Positions 1 through 8,828 of a stretch of DNA of 64,000 bases are shown here, one piece after another; the first letter of the stretch is position 1; every line of letters starts with the position of its first letter. The DNA comes from Chryseobacterium sp. C-71 (lineage in GTDB: Bacteria > Bacteroidota > Bacteroidia > Flavobacteriales > Weeksellaceae), in NCBI RefSeq assembly GCF_020911865.1, contig NZ_CP087131.1, forward strand, positions 1,922,001 to 1,986,000, in the 5' to 3' direction. Both the position numbers and the translations under genes were made by a program. A model generated the notes under the pieces. That model ran no database searches and had not been told where the DNA came from. It worked only from the letters and a program-made list of their open reading frames with translations.

Positions 1-842
1 TGCTGAATGCTCATTGCGATCTCGTCGATCTTGTAAGTCAATCCGTCAATTTTAGAAGTAAAGAAGTTATAAAGGATAATCGCTACAGCTGAAGTACCAA
101 TACCTAATGCAGTGTTGATCAATGCTTCAGAAATACCAATTGATAATGCAGCAGCATCAGGTGTACCACCACTAGCTCCTAAAGCGAAGAACGCTCTAAT
201 CATACCAATTACAGTACCTAATAGTGCTACCAATGTTGCAACTGTACCTAAAGTAGAAAGAATCATCATGTTTTTTTCTAACATTGGCATCTCAAGAGTA
301 GTAGCCTCTTCGATAGCTTTGTTTAGAGCAATCATTTTTTGTTCTTTGTTTAATGTAGTATCGTGAGCCAACGCTTTGTAAGTCGTCAAACCTTCTTTTA
401 CTACATTCCCTACAGAACCTTGTTGTCTGTCGCACTCTTCTAGAGCTTCATCAACTTTGTTCTGGTTTAGCAAACTTCTAACTTTTACAACGAAGTTGTC
501 TACATTTCCTGCACCTGAAGCTTTGTTTAAAACAAAATATCTTTCAAATGAGAAAACGATTACAGTAATCATGAATGTAACAAGCAATGGTACAATAACA
601 CCTCCCATATAAATCATTCCCATGAACCCTTCTGGATGAAGATCTTTACCTTCTACATCAGAAAAAGCTACTGAACCTCCTGTTAATCTAGGATCAGCTT
701 TAAAATTACCTGGGCTACCCAATACGAATAACCAAATACAAATCCCCAATACCAATAGGATAGGAATAATTACAGCTGGATTTAAACCTCCTGCCTTTCT
801 AGCAACTACTTGCTCATCATTTTTTGAAACATTCATTTCCAT
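1..842 (-). CDS. exbB: MotA/TolQ/ExbB proton channel family protein, 3' end cut by window edge
   Basis: About 280 codons are visible, from ATG at 842 leftward past the window edge, so the C-terminus is missing. The product should be the ExbB/TolQ-type inner-membrane channel that feeds proton-motive force to TonB and outer-membrane transporters. A short cytoplasmic N-terminus precedes one transmembrane segment (about residues 20-37), a second lies near residues 75-100, and the conserved pair of C-terminal membrane helices with an LGTVIGMIRAF stretch follows, typical of the MotA_ExbB family. Downstream exbD and tonB genes would be expected beyond the left edge, but they cannot be seen. A TAnnTTTG box lies 50 nt upstream. 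Whether it serves TonB or a Tol-like system cannot be decided here. Confidence 0.9.
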   Translation of the reverse strand, partial: MEMNVSKNDEQVVARKAGGLNPAVIIPILLVLGICIWLFVLGSPGNFKADPRLTGGSVAFSDVEGKDLHPEGFMGMIYMGGVIVPLLVTFMITVIVFSFERYFVLNKASGAGNVDNFVVKVRSLLNQNKVDEALEECDRQQGSVGNVVKEGLTTYKALAHDTTLNKEQKMIALNKAIEEATTLEMPMLEKNMMILSTLGTVATLVALLGTVIGMIRAFFALGASGGTPDAAALSIGISEALINTALGIGTSAVAIILYNFFTSKIDGLTYKIDEIAMSIQ

Positions 843-891
843 ATTTAACTAAATTATATTGTTTAAAAATTTTAAAGTTGTAAAATAAAGG

Positions 892-899
892 CAAAATTA
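892..899 (-). promoter_or_regulatory. -7 promoter element for the ExbB gene
   Basis: Read on the minus strand the bases are TAATTTTG, matching the Bacteroidota -7 consensus TAnnTTTG, 50 nt before the ATG at 842. No clear -33 TTTG is seen at the usual distance. Confidence 0.5.
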
Positions 900-1081
900 C
901 TTAAAATGCAATAGTCTTAAATAAACATTTTGTCTTTTTTTGATAACGAAAAATTAATACGATTCCGATATTGTAATTATATCCAAAATTATTAATGATT
1001 TTTATCACTTATTGTAATTACATTAAAAAATCAAAAAATTTAATGCTCTAATTTTTTGAAATTACCAATGTTAAATTTATT

Positions 1082-4000
1082 TTAAATTACAATATTTACT
1101 ATCTTTTTATGTACCACAATGATTTTTTTAGGAGTTTTACCGTCTAAAATCTCTTTCAATTTGTCATTTTGAAGCACTAAAACCTCAACATCTGCTGCAG
1201 AAAGCTGAGCCGAAAGAGAAATTTTAAATTTCATCTTACCATTTACGCTTATCGGATAATTAATTTCGTCTTCAACCAAATATTCCTCATTCAAAATAGG
1301 GAATTTTTCAAACTCTATCGAATCTTTATGACCAAGCAAATTCCATACCTCTTCACAGATGTGTGGGGCGTAAGGGGAAATTATAACGGCTAAAGGTTCT
1401 AATATATTGCGTTTGTTGCATTTTAATTTCTGTAACTCGTTGACAGCAATCATAAATGAAGAAACTGACGTATTGAAAGAAAAATTTTCAATATCATAAA
1501 CCACCTTCTTTATTAAGGTATGCAGAATTTTATATTCCGCTTTTGTAGGCTCTTCTTCAGAAACTTCAAAAACATCTTCGTTGAAATACAAATTCCAGAA
1601 TTTTTTCAGGAAACCGTAAACCCCGCTAAGACCTTGTGTGTTCCAAGGCTTGGATTGCTCTAACGGACCTAAAAACATTTCATACAATCTTAAACCGTCT
1701 GCTCCGTATTCTTCACAGATGTCATCAGGATTTACAACATTGTACTTTGATTTGGACATTTTTTCTACTTCACGTTCTGTGATGTATTTTCCGTCTTCTA
1801 AAATAAATTCTGCGTCTGCGTAATCTGGCCTCCAAGATTTGAACGCTTCAGTATCTAATTCATCCGATGTTCCTTTTAATAAAGATACATCAACGTGGAT
1901 TGCTTGAACACCAATTTTAAGATTTAATGTCCCTAAACTTAATTGTTGAGATTCAGGATTTAATTCTTTTAACCTTTTAAAATATTCTTCTTCTAAAAAT
2001 TCTATTTCGTTGGGCTTATCTAAATCAAAAGTAGATTTACCTTTTAATTGTAATTCATAAAATTTCGATTTATAATTGTCAAGTATTTTCTTATAATTAG
2101 AAGTAATAAAAATATTCAATGGTTCTTTAATATTTTCATATGCAGGCTTTCCATTAACTTGTTCTTGAGTATAACTTCCACTTAGCCTATAAACAAAAGC
2201 ACTCATCCCCAAAATCATCCCCTGATTAATCAACTTTTGGAAAGGCTCATCCTGATTAATATACCCTCTGTCTTTTAAGAACATATTCCAGAAACGGGAA
2301 TATAATAAATGACCTGTTGCATGCTCGCTACCGCCGATGTATAAATCAACCTGTCCCCAATAATCCGAAAGTTCTTTTTTAGCAAAAACCTCATCATTAT
2401 TCGGATCCATATATCTAAGGAAATACCATGAGCTTCCCGCCCAACCCGGCATTGTAGATAATTCTAAAGGAAATACTGTTTTGTCATCAATTAAATCTGT
2501 CGCAACCACTTTTTGATTCGCTTCATCCCAGGCAAACGTTTTTGCGTTTCCTAATGGCGGATCTCCGTCTTCTGTCGGCAAATATTTTTCAACTTCAGGA
2601 AGTTCTAAAGGCAATGCAGAAGTCGGCAATGTGTAAGGCATTCCTTCCTTATAATATATAGGAACCGGCTCACCCCAATAACGTTGTCTTGAGAAAATGG
2701 CATCACGCTGTCTGTAGTTCGTTGTTCCGTGACCAATTCCCTTGTTTTCTATTTCAGCAATTATTTTTGATTTTGCATCATTATAATTTAAACCGTTTAA
2801 AAAATCAGAATTCACACAGACAGAATCTTTAGAATCAAAAGATTTTTCCTGAATGTCTTCTTCAGTTTCTACAACTTTTATAATTTCTAAACTAAATTTC
2901 TTTGCAAATCTATGATCACGCTCGTCGTGCGCAGGAACAGCCATTACAGCTCCCGTTCCGTAACCCATCAAAACATAATCTGAAATATAAATCGGCATCT
3001 TTTTTCCGCTAAACGGATTAACTGCATAAGTTCCGGTGAAAGCACCTGAAACGTTTTTCACGTCAGCCATTCTATCACGTTCGGTTTTCTTAGAAGTTTC
3101 TTCTATATAATTATCTACCTCAACTTTTTGTTCTGCCGTTGTAATATTTTCTACCAAAGGATTTTCGGGTGCCAACACCATAAAGGTTGCACCAAAAATA
3201 GTATCAGGTCTTGTTGTGAAAACCTCGATAACTTCTTCGTGATTTTCTACCTGAAATTTCACTTGTGCTCCCTGAGATTTTCCAATCCAATATTCCTGAG
3301 CATCTTTCAAAGGCTGTGGCCAGTCCAGAGTTTTCAAACCTTGTAATAATCTTTCAGAGTAAGCAGAAATTCTCATGCTCCACTGCATCATTTTCTTTTG
3401 GAAAACAGGGAAGCCTCCTCTTTCAGATTTCCCGTCTTTAATTTCGTCGTTGGCTAAAACGGTTCCTAAGGCCGGACACCAGTTGACAGTGGTCTCAGCT
3501 CGGAAAGACAGACGGTAATTTAATAAAATATCTTCTTTATCAATTTCAGAAGCATTTTTCCATTCTTCTGAAGTAAAATTTAATTCGTCGTTTTGATTGG
3601 CATTAAGACCTTCAGTTCCTTTTTCCTCAAAATGTTTGATTAAAGTTTCGATAGATTCTGCCTTGTCTGTATCTTTATTATACCACGAATGAAACAATTG
3701 AATAAAAATCCACTGCGTCCATTTATAATAGGAAGCATCGGAAGTTCTCACTTCCCTACTCCAGTCAAATGAAAAACCAATCTTTCTTAACTGTTCTTCA
3801 TATCTCGTGATATTTTGCTCTGTAGTCACCGCAGGATGCTGCCCAGTTTGAATGGCATATTGTTCTGCAGGAAGTCCGAAACTGTCATACCCTACAGGAT
3901 GCAAAACATTAAAACCCTGATGTCTTTTATATCTCGCATAAATATCTGATGCAATATATCCCAGCGGATGACCTACGTGAAGCCCAGCTCCCGATGGATA

Positions 4001-4120
4001 GGGAAACATATCGAGTACGTAAAATTTAGGTTTATCTGTTTTATCGGAAGTCTTGTAAGTTTGATTGTCTTCCCAGTATTTCTGCCACTTTTTTTCTATC
4101 TGCTGATGATCGTAAAACAC
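1082..4120 (-). CDS. leuS: leucine--tRNA ligase (LeuRS) with an extra internal insertion
   Basis: A class I aminoacyl-tRNA synthetase of 1012 aa that charges tRNA-Leu in the cytoplasm. The HIGH-type motif reads HVGH at residues 48-51 and the KMSKS motif is intact near residue 787; the editing domain (TRPDTIFGATF, about residue 305) and the C-terminal anticodon-binding region follow the family order. The start is supported by the usual MFYDHQQIEKKWQKYW opening. At 1012 aa it is longer than the roughly 930-950 aa expected for the group. The excess lies between FVYRL (about 640) and HVDVS (about 741), just before the KMSKS region, where related enzymes have only about 30 residues. The inserted segment is lysine- and glutamate-rich and does not resemble a known domain to me. 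Confidence 0.97.
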   Translation of the reverse strand: MFYDHQQIEKKWQKYWEDNQTYKTSDKTDKPKFYVLDMFPYPSGAGLHVGHPLGYIASDIYARYKRHQGFNVLHPVGYDSFGLPAEQYAIQTGQHPAVTTEQNITRYEEQLRKIGFSFDWSREVRTSDASYYKWTQWIFIQLFHSWYNKDTDKAESIETLIKHFEEKGTEGLNANQNDELNFTSEEWKNASEIDKEDILLNYRLSFRAETTVNWCPALGTVLANDEIKDGKSERGGFPVFQKKMMQWSMRISAYSERLLQGLKTLDWPQPLKDAQEYWIGKSQGAQVKFQVENHEEVIEVFTTRPDTIFGATFMVLAPENPLVENITTAEQKVEVDNYIEETSKKTERDRMADVKNVSGAFTGTYAVNPFSGKKMPIYISDYVLMGYGTGAVMAVPAHDERDHRFAKKFSLEIIKVVETEEDIQEKSFDSKDSVCVNSDFLNGLNYNDAKSKIIAEIENKGIGHGTTNYRQRDAIFSRQRYWGEPVPIYYKEGMPYTLPTSALPLELPEVEKYLPTEDGDPPLGNAKTFAWDEANQKVVATDLIDDKTVFPLELSTMPGWAGSSWYFLRYMDPNNDEVFAKKELSDYWGQVDLYIGGSEHATGHLLYSRFWNMFLKDRGYINQDEPFQKLINQGMILGMSAFVYRLSGSYTQEQVNGKPAYENIKEPLNIFITSNYKKILDNYKSKFYELQLKGKSTFDLDKPNEIEFLEEEYFKRLKELNPESQQLSLGTLNLKIGVQAIHVDVSLLKGTSDELDTEAFKSWRPDYADAEFILEDGKYITEREVEKMSKSKYNVVNPDDICEEYGADGLRLYEMFLGPLEQSKPWNTQGLSGVYGFLKKFWNLYFNEDVFEVSEEEPTKAEYKILHTLIKKVVYDIENFSFNTSVSSFMIAVNELQKLKCNKRNILEPLAVIISPYAPHICEEVWNLLGHKDSIEFEKFPILNEEYLVEDEINYPISVNGKMKFKISLSAQLSAADVEVLVLQNDKLKEILDGKTPKKIIVVHKKIVNIVI

Positions 4121-4186
4121 GTTATTATAATGATATTTGTTGTTAGACTTTGATGAATTTTAGATTTAATTTAAAATCAAGATTCA

Positions 4187-4194
4187 CAAATTTA
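4187..4194 (-). promoter_or_regulatory. -7 promoter element for leuS
   Basis: The minus-strand bases are TAAATTTG (TAnnTTTG), 66 nt upstream of the leuS start. The position is plausible but the leader is longer than for most genes here. Confidence 0.4.
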
Positions 4195-4253
4195 ATGATT
4201 TTAAAAGAATTGGTTATTTAATTTTAAACTAATTGAACGTTGCTCTAAACAAA

Positions 4254-4277
4254 AAATCTCATCCGCAGATGAGATTT
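4254..4277 (-). terminator. rho-independent terminator of the lipoprotein gene
   Basis: A 10-bp perfect inverted repeat (AAATCTCATC / GATGAGATTT) with a 4-nt loop; on the minus strand it is followed by a T-run. It lies 25 nt after the stop codon of the gene at 4303-4776. Confidence 0.8.
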
Positions 4278-4302
4278 ATATAAAATGTTATTAATTTAAA
4301 TA

Positions 4303-4776
4303 TTACGGAGCTACTCTTTTGAAAGTATATGTTGTTGCTTTGTAAACTGTAGGATCTACATTATCCTCAATTTTAAGGTTCATTGTTTCTGCAGTCAGAT
4401 CAACAATTTTTCCTTTTTCAGACACTACCGTTCCCTGATATTTGATTTCAAAATTCTTTTCCGTTTTGTTATAAGTATAACTGAAGTTACGTTCAGAAAT
4501 CGTAGAGCAAGTTAACGGAGAACCTGCTTCATCTTTATTTGTTCTTTTCCCTGAATTATTTTCATTAAATACCCATCTAGATTCCTGTTGACAAGTAGTG
4601 TATGTAATTTCATCAGAAATCCCGACACCGTCAAGATCAACTTCTGTTCTTACTTCTGCTACCGGCTTCCAGGTTCCCACGATTGGAAACTCCTGCACAG
4701 TTTCTTCGTCATCTTTACATGCGGTAGTAGCTACCATTAATGATAAACCTGCAAACAATAATGCTAATTTCTTCAT
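4303..4776 (-). CDS. lipocalin-like lipoprotein
   Basis: A 157-aa predicted lipoprotein. The signal peptide ends in a lipobox (TTAC) with Cys20, followed by an acidic KDDEE stretch of the kind that directs Bacteroidota lipoproteins to the cell surface. The mature part starts with a hydrophobic IVGTWK motif near residue 32, then alternating beta-strands, which fits the small lipocalin-like family common in Flavobacteriia. It is monocistronic, with its own terminator. The ligand and role are unknown. The match rests on overall pattern (GTW motif, length, lipobox) rather than on a catalytic signature. Confidence 0.8.
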   Translation of the reverse strand: MKKLALLFAGLSLMVATTACKDDEETVQEFPIVGTWKPVAEVRTEVDLDGVGISDEITYTTCQQESRWVFNENNSGKRTNKDEAGSPLTCSTISERNFSYTYNKTEKNFEIKYQGTVVSEKGKIVDLTAETMNLKIEDNVDPTVYKATTYTFKRVAP

Positions 4777-4901
4777 AGATCAAATTTTTCAAGGCATAAA
4801 ATTATGATTTTTTATTAAAAATCAATCATTTTTTTTGAATTTTGGAATCATAATTTACATTTTCTTAAAAATACCGCTTTTAAAGACCATTTCCAAAGCC
4901 T

Positions 4902-4909
4902 TATATTTG
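4902..4909 (+). promoter_or_regulatory. -7 promoter element for the GT2 gene
   Basis: TATATTTG, an exact TAnnTTTG match 13 nt before the ATG at 4923, which implies a very short leader. Confidence 0.6.
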
Positions 4910-4922
4910 CAAAAAATACTGA

Positions 4923-5675
4923 ATGCCTGAAGTTTCCATCATCACGCCTTGCTATAATTCTTCAAAATTTCTGGAAGAAACCATCGCATCTGTAAAAAAT
5001 CAGACCTTTAAAGATTGGGAATGGCTGATTACGGATGACAAATCTTCCGATAATTCTGTGGAAATTATTCAAAAACTTAGCGACCCTAGAATAAAGCTTA
5101 CAGTTGCCGAAAAAAACGGAGGCGCCGGACATGCTAGAAATATTTCTTTAAAAAATGCAACCGGAAGATTCATTACTTTTTTGGATGCGGATGATTTTTG
5201 GGAGCCTAATTTTTTGGAAGAAATGATTGGATTTATGAAGAAAGAAAATGCAGAAATCGCCTATTCTAATTATGCTAGATGTGATGAAAATTTAGTTCCG
5301 AAAATTGAAGATTTTAAAGCGGACAAAGAAGTTACTTTTGAAAACTTACTCAAGACTTGCAGACTGTCTCTGCTTTCATCAATGTACGATTCTAAAAGAG
5401 TTGGTGTAGAATATTTTCCGGAAGGAAGTAAACGTGAAGACCATGTGATGTGGCTGAATTTATTAAAGAAAATCCCGATCGGAAAACCTCTTCCAAAGAC
5501 CATGGCAAAGTACAGAATGCACGCGACAAGCGTTTCCAGAAAAAAGCAAAACATCGTGAAAGACCAATATTTAGTTTACAAAGATTTCATGAAATTTTCT
5601 ACCGTGAAATCTTTATATTACACCGCCAACTGGGCAATCAATGGATTTTTGAAATACTCTAAAATATTTAATTAA
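4923..5675 (+). CDS. glycosyltransferase family 2 protein
   Basis: A 250-aa GT-A fold glycosyltransferase. The N-terminus carries the family pattern VSIITPCYNSSKFLEETI (residues 4-21), the nucleotide-binding DDKSSDNS stretch (about 39-46), and the DxD metal-binding motif DADD near residue 83. It should transfer a sugar from an NDP-sugar onto a cell-surface glycan or lipid carrier in the cytoplasm. The length is typical for small LPS-type GT2 enzymes; no membrane segments are obvious. Its stop codon overlaps the next start by one base (TAATG), so the two genes are probably cotranscribed and coupled. The sugar specificity cannot be read from sequence. Confidence 0.92.
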   Translation: MPEVSIITPCYNSSKFLEETIASVKNQTFKDWEWLITDDKSSDNSVEIIQKLSDPRIKLTVAEKNGGAGHARNISLKNATGRFITFLDADDFWEPNFLEEMIGFMKKENAEIAYSNYARCDENLVPKIEDFKADKEVTFENLLKTCRLSLLSSMYDSKRVGVEYFPEGSKREDHVMWLNLLKKIPIGKPLPKTMAKYRMHATSVSRKKQNIVKDQYLVYKDFMKFSTVKSLYYTANWAINGFLKYSKIFN

Positions 5676-6301
5676 TGGAATATTCTAAAGAATTTAAAGC
5701 GGCACTAAGCAATTTTTCAGCAATAGAAAAAGACCGACTTATTTTCCGTTTGCTGAAAAAAGATAAATTACTCTCTAAGAAACTTTATTTTGAACTGATA
5801 GATACGGAAACGACCGATCAGAAAAGAAGTCAGATGGAAGAGCTAATCGAGGAAAGAGTTCTTCTGGCATCAAAATACATCGGAAATCCTAAATATTTTT
5901 TGGTTCTCATCAGAAAAATAAGTGCAGAAATTACGGAGCATGTGAAAATCACGACTGACAAATTCGGAGATATTTACCTTCAGCTATTCCTCGTTAATCA
6001 AATTCTGGAAAACAACGACAAACTCAATCATCAAAGGTTTGATAATATCTATAAGCTTTATATTTATCTCATTAATAAACTTTTGAAAGCCATCATTTCG
6101 ATTAAAAAATTGGATGAAGATTATTGGATGGAACTGAATGAAGTTTTAGAAAGTATAGAATCAAAAATTCATGAAAACAGATATTTTGAAAAACTCTGCA
6201 TCAATAATGGCTTTGATTTTAATTGGCTGACGATTGAAAAAATTCCCGATCATTTAGATTTAATGGTAAAAGACATAAAAAGCCAAGGATTTTTAAAGTG
6301 A
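5675..6301 (+). CDS. conserved hypothetical protein, helical
   Basis: A 208-aa protein that I do not recognise. It has no signal peptide or membrane segment, is rich in Lys, Glu, Leu and Ile, and looks almost wholly alpha-helical, so it is probably cytoplasmic. It starts on the A of the upstream gene's stop codon (TAATG), which argues for translation coupling with the GT2 enzyme. Its 3' end overlaps the convergent waaA gene by 9 bp, and no separate terminator lies between them. Codon use resembles that of its neighbours. No function can be assigned; the tight link suggests but does not prove a role beside the glycosyltransferase. Confidence 0.75.
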   Translation: MEYSKEFKAALSNFSAIEKDRLIFRLLKKDKLLSKKLYFELIDTETTDQKRSQMEELIEERVLLASKYIGNPKYFLVLIRKISAEITEHVKITTDKFGDIYLQLFLVNQILENNDKLNHQRFDNIYKLYIYLINKLLKAIISIKKLDEDYWMELNEVLESIESKIHENRYFEKLCINNGFDFNWLTIEKIPDHLDLMVKDIKSQGFLK

Positions 6302-7531
6302 GAGAATTTTCTTTAGGATTAATTCTGAAGAATTAGGTTGTTCAGCAACAAATTTTCCGGCGTTTTCTGACATACTTTTCAACTCTTCTTCATTATTTAA
6401 AAGATAAAGAACAAATTCTGCAGCTTCATTTTCATGCTCGAAAGATTTTCCGCCTTCAGCTTTAATTAAATCATCCGCTTCAGGATTTTTCTTGTAATGA
6501 TTTCCAAAAACTAAAGGAATACCGAAAGTTGCGGCTTCAAGAATATTATGTAATCCCGAATTATGAAAACCACCACCAACGACTGCGACATCTGCATACG
6601 AATACAGTTTTGAAAGCAAACCGATACTGTCGATGATTAAAGTTTGAGAGTCTGAATGTTGGAAAGTTTGAGCGTTTTTTAAGTTACTATAAAGAATTGC
6701 GTTTGGAAATATTCCTTTTAAATGTTCCACTCTTTTTAAATCGTGAGGAGCAATGATTAATTTTACATTTTGATTTTTTTCTGAAATCATTCTCGCTAAT
6801 TTCTCTTCAGCCTGCCAAGAACTTCCGAAGATAATTGTTTGTTTATCATCAACAAATTCTTTGATAAAATCAACATGATTATCACGATTTTTTAAATGCT
6901 TTACTCGGTCAAATCTTGTATCGCCAGTCACTGAAGCGTTCTGCAAACCGATGCTTTTAGCCAAAAGACAAGATTGTTTTGTCTGATGAAAAAACCAATC
7001 AACATTCTTTTTCAATTGCTTTACAAACCATTTCCCATACGACGTGAAGAATGATTGACTTTCATAAAATAAAGCAGAAATCACAAACGTTTTCACTTTC
7101 TTATTTTTCAGTTCATGAAGAAGATTATACCAGTAGTCATATTTCACCGTAAAAAATAGTTCAACATTCATCTGAGCAAGAAATTCTTTTACATTTCGCT
7201 CTGTATCAAAAGGTAAATAACAGATTGCATCAGCTATATTTTTCTTTTTAACAACATTCTCTAATCCCGATGGAGAAAAGAAAGTTATCAAAATTTTATG
7301 ATTAGGAAATTCGTTCTTAAGCTTTTCTAAAACAGGTAGACCTTGCTCGTATTCACCTAAGCTAGCAGCATGCATCCAGATCACTTTGTCATGGGCTGAG
7401 AATGCTGATTTAATGATATTCAAAGATTGTTTCCTTCCTTCAACGCCTTTTTTAGTTTTATCATTAAACAATGAGAAAACTTTCATCCCGAAAATGAGAA
7501 GTTGGATAAAAAGATTGTAAAGGAAAGCCAT
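6293..7531 (-). CDS. waaA: 3-deoxy-D-manno-octulosonic acid (Kdo) transferase
   Basis: A 412-aa enzyme of the WaaA/KdtA family, which adds Kdo from CMP-Kdo to lipid A precursor at the inner membrane. Supporting features are an N-terminal membrane anchor (residues about 3-20), the HAASLGEYEQGLPVLEKL motif near residue 54 with the base Glu, the central FFTVKYDYWYN motif (about 127), and the C-terminal nucleotide-binding GGGFHNSGLHNILEAA stretch (about 318) followed by FGNHYKKN. The length fits the family. It heads towards a 9-bp overlap with the convergent hypothetical gene. The upstream DUF1648 gene ends 6 nt before its start, so they probably share a transcript. Confidence 0.95.
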   Translation of the reverse strand: MAFLYNLFIQLLIFGMKVFSLFNDKTKKGVEGRKQSLNIIKSAFSAHDKVIWMHAASLGEYEQGLPVLEKLKNEFPNHKILITFFSPSGLENVVKKKNIADAICYLPFDTERNVKEFLAQMNVELFFTVKYDYWYNLLHELKNKKVKTFVISALFYESQSFFTSYGKWFVKQLKKNVDWFFHQTKQSCLLAKSIGLQNASVTGDTRFDRVKHLKNRDNHVDFIKEFVDDKQTIIFGSSWQAEEKLARMISEKNQNVKLIIAPHDLKRVEHLKGIFPNAILYSNLKNAQTFQHSDSQTLIIDSIGLLSKLYSYADVAVVGGGFHNSGLHNILEAATFGIPLVFGNHYKKNPEADDLIKAEGGKSFEHENEAAEFVLYLLNNEEELKSMSENAGKFVAEQPNSSELILKKILSL

Positions 7532-7537
7532 ATTTAA

Positions 7538-8005
7538 TTATTTAAACTGAGCCGTAATGATAAAAACGGCAATTAGACTACCAATAACAGAAAGCAACAT
7601 CGTTGAAAAAGGAACTTTTGCTTTTGTATCTTCATCAAACGCATATCTGAATGTAAAATCCTGATTGTTTAAAAAAATCAAACCAATTAAAAGAAACAGC
7701 CATCTTATAAAAAAATTCATGATAAAGAACTGCACATCTCTGTTTTCGTCAGTAATCTCAACAGGAAAATTGGCAGATTCCGGGGAACGTATCAAAAAGA
7801 AAATGCCTATGTAAAAAATAACGCTAAGAATTGGTGTAAAGAAAAACCATTTTTTGTTTCCAAAATTATCAGCTTTGCCTTCAACATCAAAATGCGTAGG
7901 AATAACTTGCGGTAAAGATTTATAGTTTTTCAAGGTAAACCACCAAAGAAAGATAACCAATCCGAGATTGAGCAAATCAAATACTATAAATAATGCATCT
8001 TCCAT
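7538..8005 (-). CDS. DUF1648 domain-containing membrane protein
   Basis: A 155-aa integral membrane protein with about four predicted membrane helices. Residues about 31-50 carry the DUF1648 signature, a SLPQVIPTHFDVEGKAD-type stretch followed by an FGNKKW turn. This domain is known from SdpI-like immunity and signalling membrane proteins, but the single domain alone does not reveal a role. It lies in a leftward run with the C40 peptidase gene (18 nt upstream) and waaA (6 nt downstream). Confidence 0.85.
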   Translation of the reverse strand: MEDALFIVFDLLNLGLVIFLWWFTLKNYKSLPQVIPTHFDVEGKADNFGNKKWFFFTPILSVIFYIGIFFLIRSPESANFPVEITDENRDVQFFIMNFFIRWLFLLIGLIFLNNQDFTFRYAFDEDTKAKVPFSTMLLSVIGSLIAVFIITAQFK

Positions 8006-8023
8006 TCGAAGCTCTGTTTGAGA

Positions 8024-8740
8024 TTACAAAACACTTTTAATCACTCTCAGTTTGTGCGTGTGTTTATTCATTTCTTTATTGAAAATTCCGGTAGAATCAA
8101 GCGTATCTATTCTCACTTTTCCTGATGCGTGAATAATCTTTTGATTTTCAAGCATAATTCCAACGTGAATAATTTTCCCTTCAGAATTTTCAAAATATGC
8201 AAGATCGCCAGGTTGGCTTTCTTCCACGAAACTTAAAACCTCACCAACTTCTGCCTGCTGATAAGTATCTCTCGGCATTTTCACGTTATGAATTTTATAC
8301 ACCAACTGCACAAAGCCAGAACAGTCTACTGCAAAGAAACTTTTTCCGCCCCATAAATAGGGAACATTCAGGAATTCTTTTGCTGTCAGAGCGATGCTTT
8401 CACGTAAGTCATGACTTCTACGGGACGCAACAGCAGGATATTCTACCTCAGAACCCATAGAAAGCAAAGTGCGGCCGTCATTGGTCATGATCGATGCGAA
8501 ATCTTCAGTAATTAGAGTTACTTTTCTGCTCGCCAAATATTCATCGGTTACATGTTTGATTTGTTTGGTATCCATCCAGCCTTCATATCCGTCGTAGTGC
8601 ATTTTAATTTTGGTCCAGTTTTTATTCACTTCCAAAATATCTGCACTTTCACCAAACAATATTTCAGTAACAATTTCTGCTCTGTCAGAATTTTCTGCAC
8701 GCACCGGCGCCACTGTTACCACACAAATTCCTTTATCCAT
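8024..8740 (-). CDS. C40 (NlpC/P60) cell-wall peptidase with SH3-like domains
   Basis: A 238-aa peptidase likely to cut gamma-D-Glu-diaminopimelate bonds in peptidoglycan peptides. Residues 1-60 form a bacterial SH3-like fold (NWTKIKMHYDGYEGWMD), a second SH3-like part follows, and the NlpC/P60 domain takes up the C-terminal half. Catalytic Cys140 lies in DCSGFVQLVYK and the catalytic His in KIIHVGIML near residue 193. The overall plan matches dipeptidyl-peptidase VI-like enzymes. No signal peptide is seen; the cytoplasmic recycling enzymes of this family also lack one. It lies 18 nt before the DUF1648 gene. Confidence 0.92.
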   Translation of the reverse strand: MDKGICVVTVAPVRAENSDRAEIVTEILFGESADILEVNKNWTKIKMHYDGYEGWMDTKQIKHVTDEYLASRKVTLITEDFASIMTNDGRTLLSMGSEVEYPAVASRRSHDLRESIALTAKEFLNVPYLWGGKSFFAVDCSGFVQLVYKIHNVKMPRDTYQQAEVGEVLSFVEESQPGDLAYFENSEGKIIHVGIMLENQKIIHASGKVRIDTLDSTGIFNKEMNKHTHKLRVIKSVL

Positions 8741-8754
8741 TTAGTTTTTGAATT

Positions 8755-8828
8755 AAAAGATTTAAAAATTAAAAATTAAAAAATAAGCTCAACCAATCTT
8801 TCAATCATTTAATCTTTTAATAGTTAAA
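8755..8828. repeat. AT-rich intergenic tract with short direct repeats
   Basis: Between the O-methyltransferase gene and the C40 peptidase gene lie short repeats of the AAATTAAAAATT type and two ATCTTT / AATCTTTTAAT copies. It is low-complexity intergenic sequence with no ORF or clear terminator. Confidence 0.4.

Noticed and set aside
840..1081. Intergenic gap searched for a tRNA or small RNA
   Set aside because: AT-rich sequence without a cloverleaf or terminator; only the -7 box for the ExbB gene is found.
6293..6301. Overlap of waaA and the hypothetical gene as a frameshift
   Set aside because: Both genes read to natural stops on opposite strands; a 9-bp convergent overlap is common in compact genomes.
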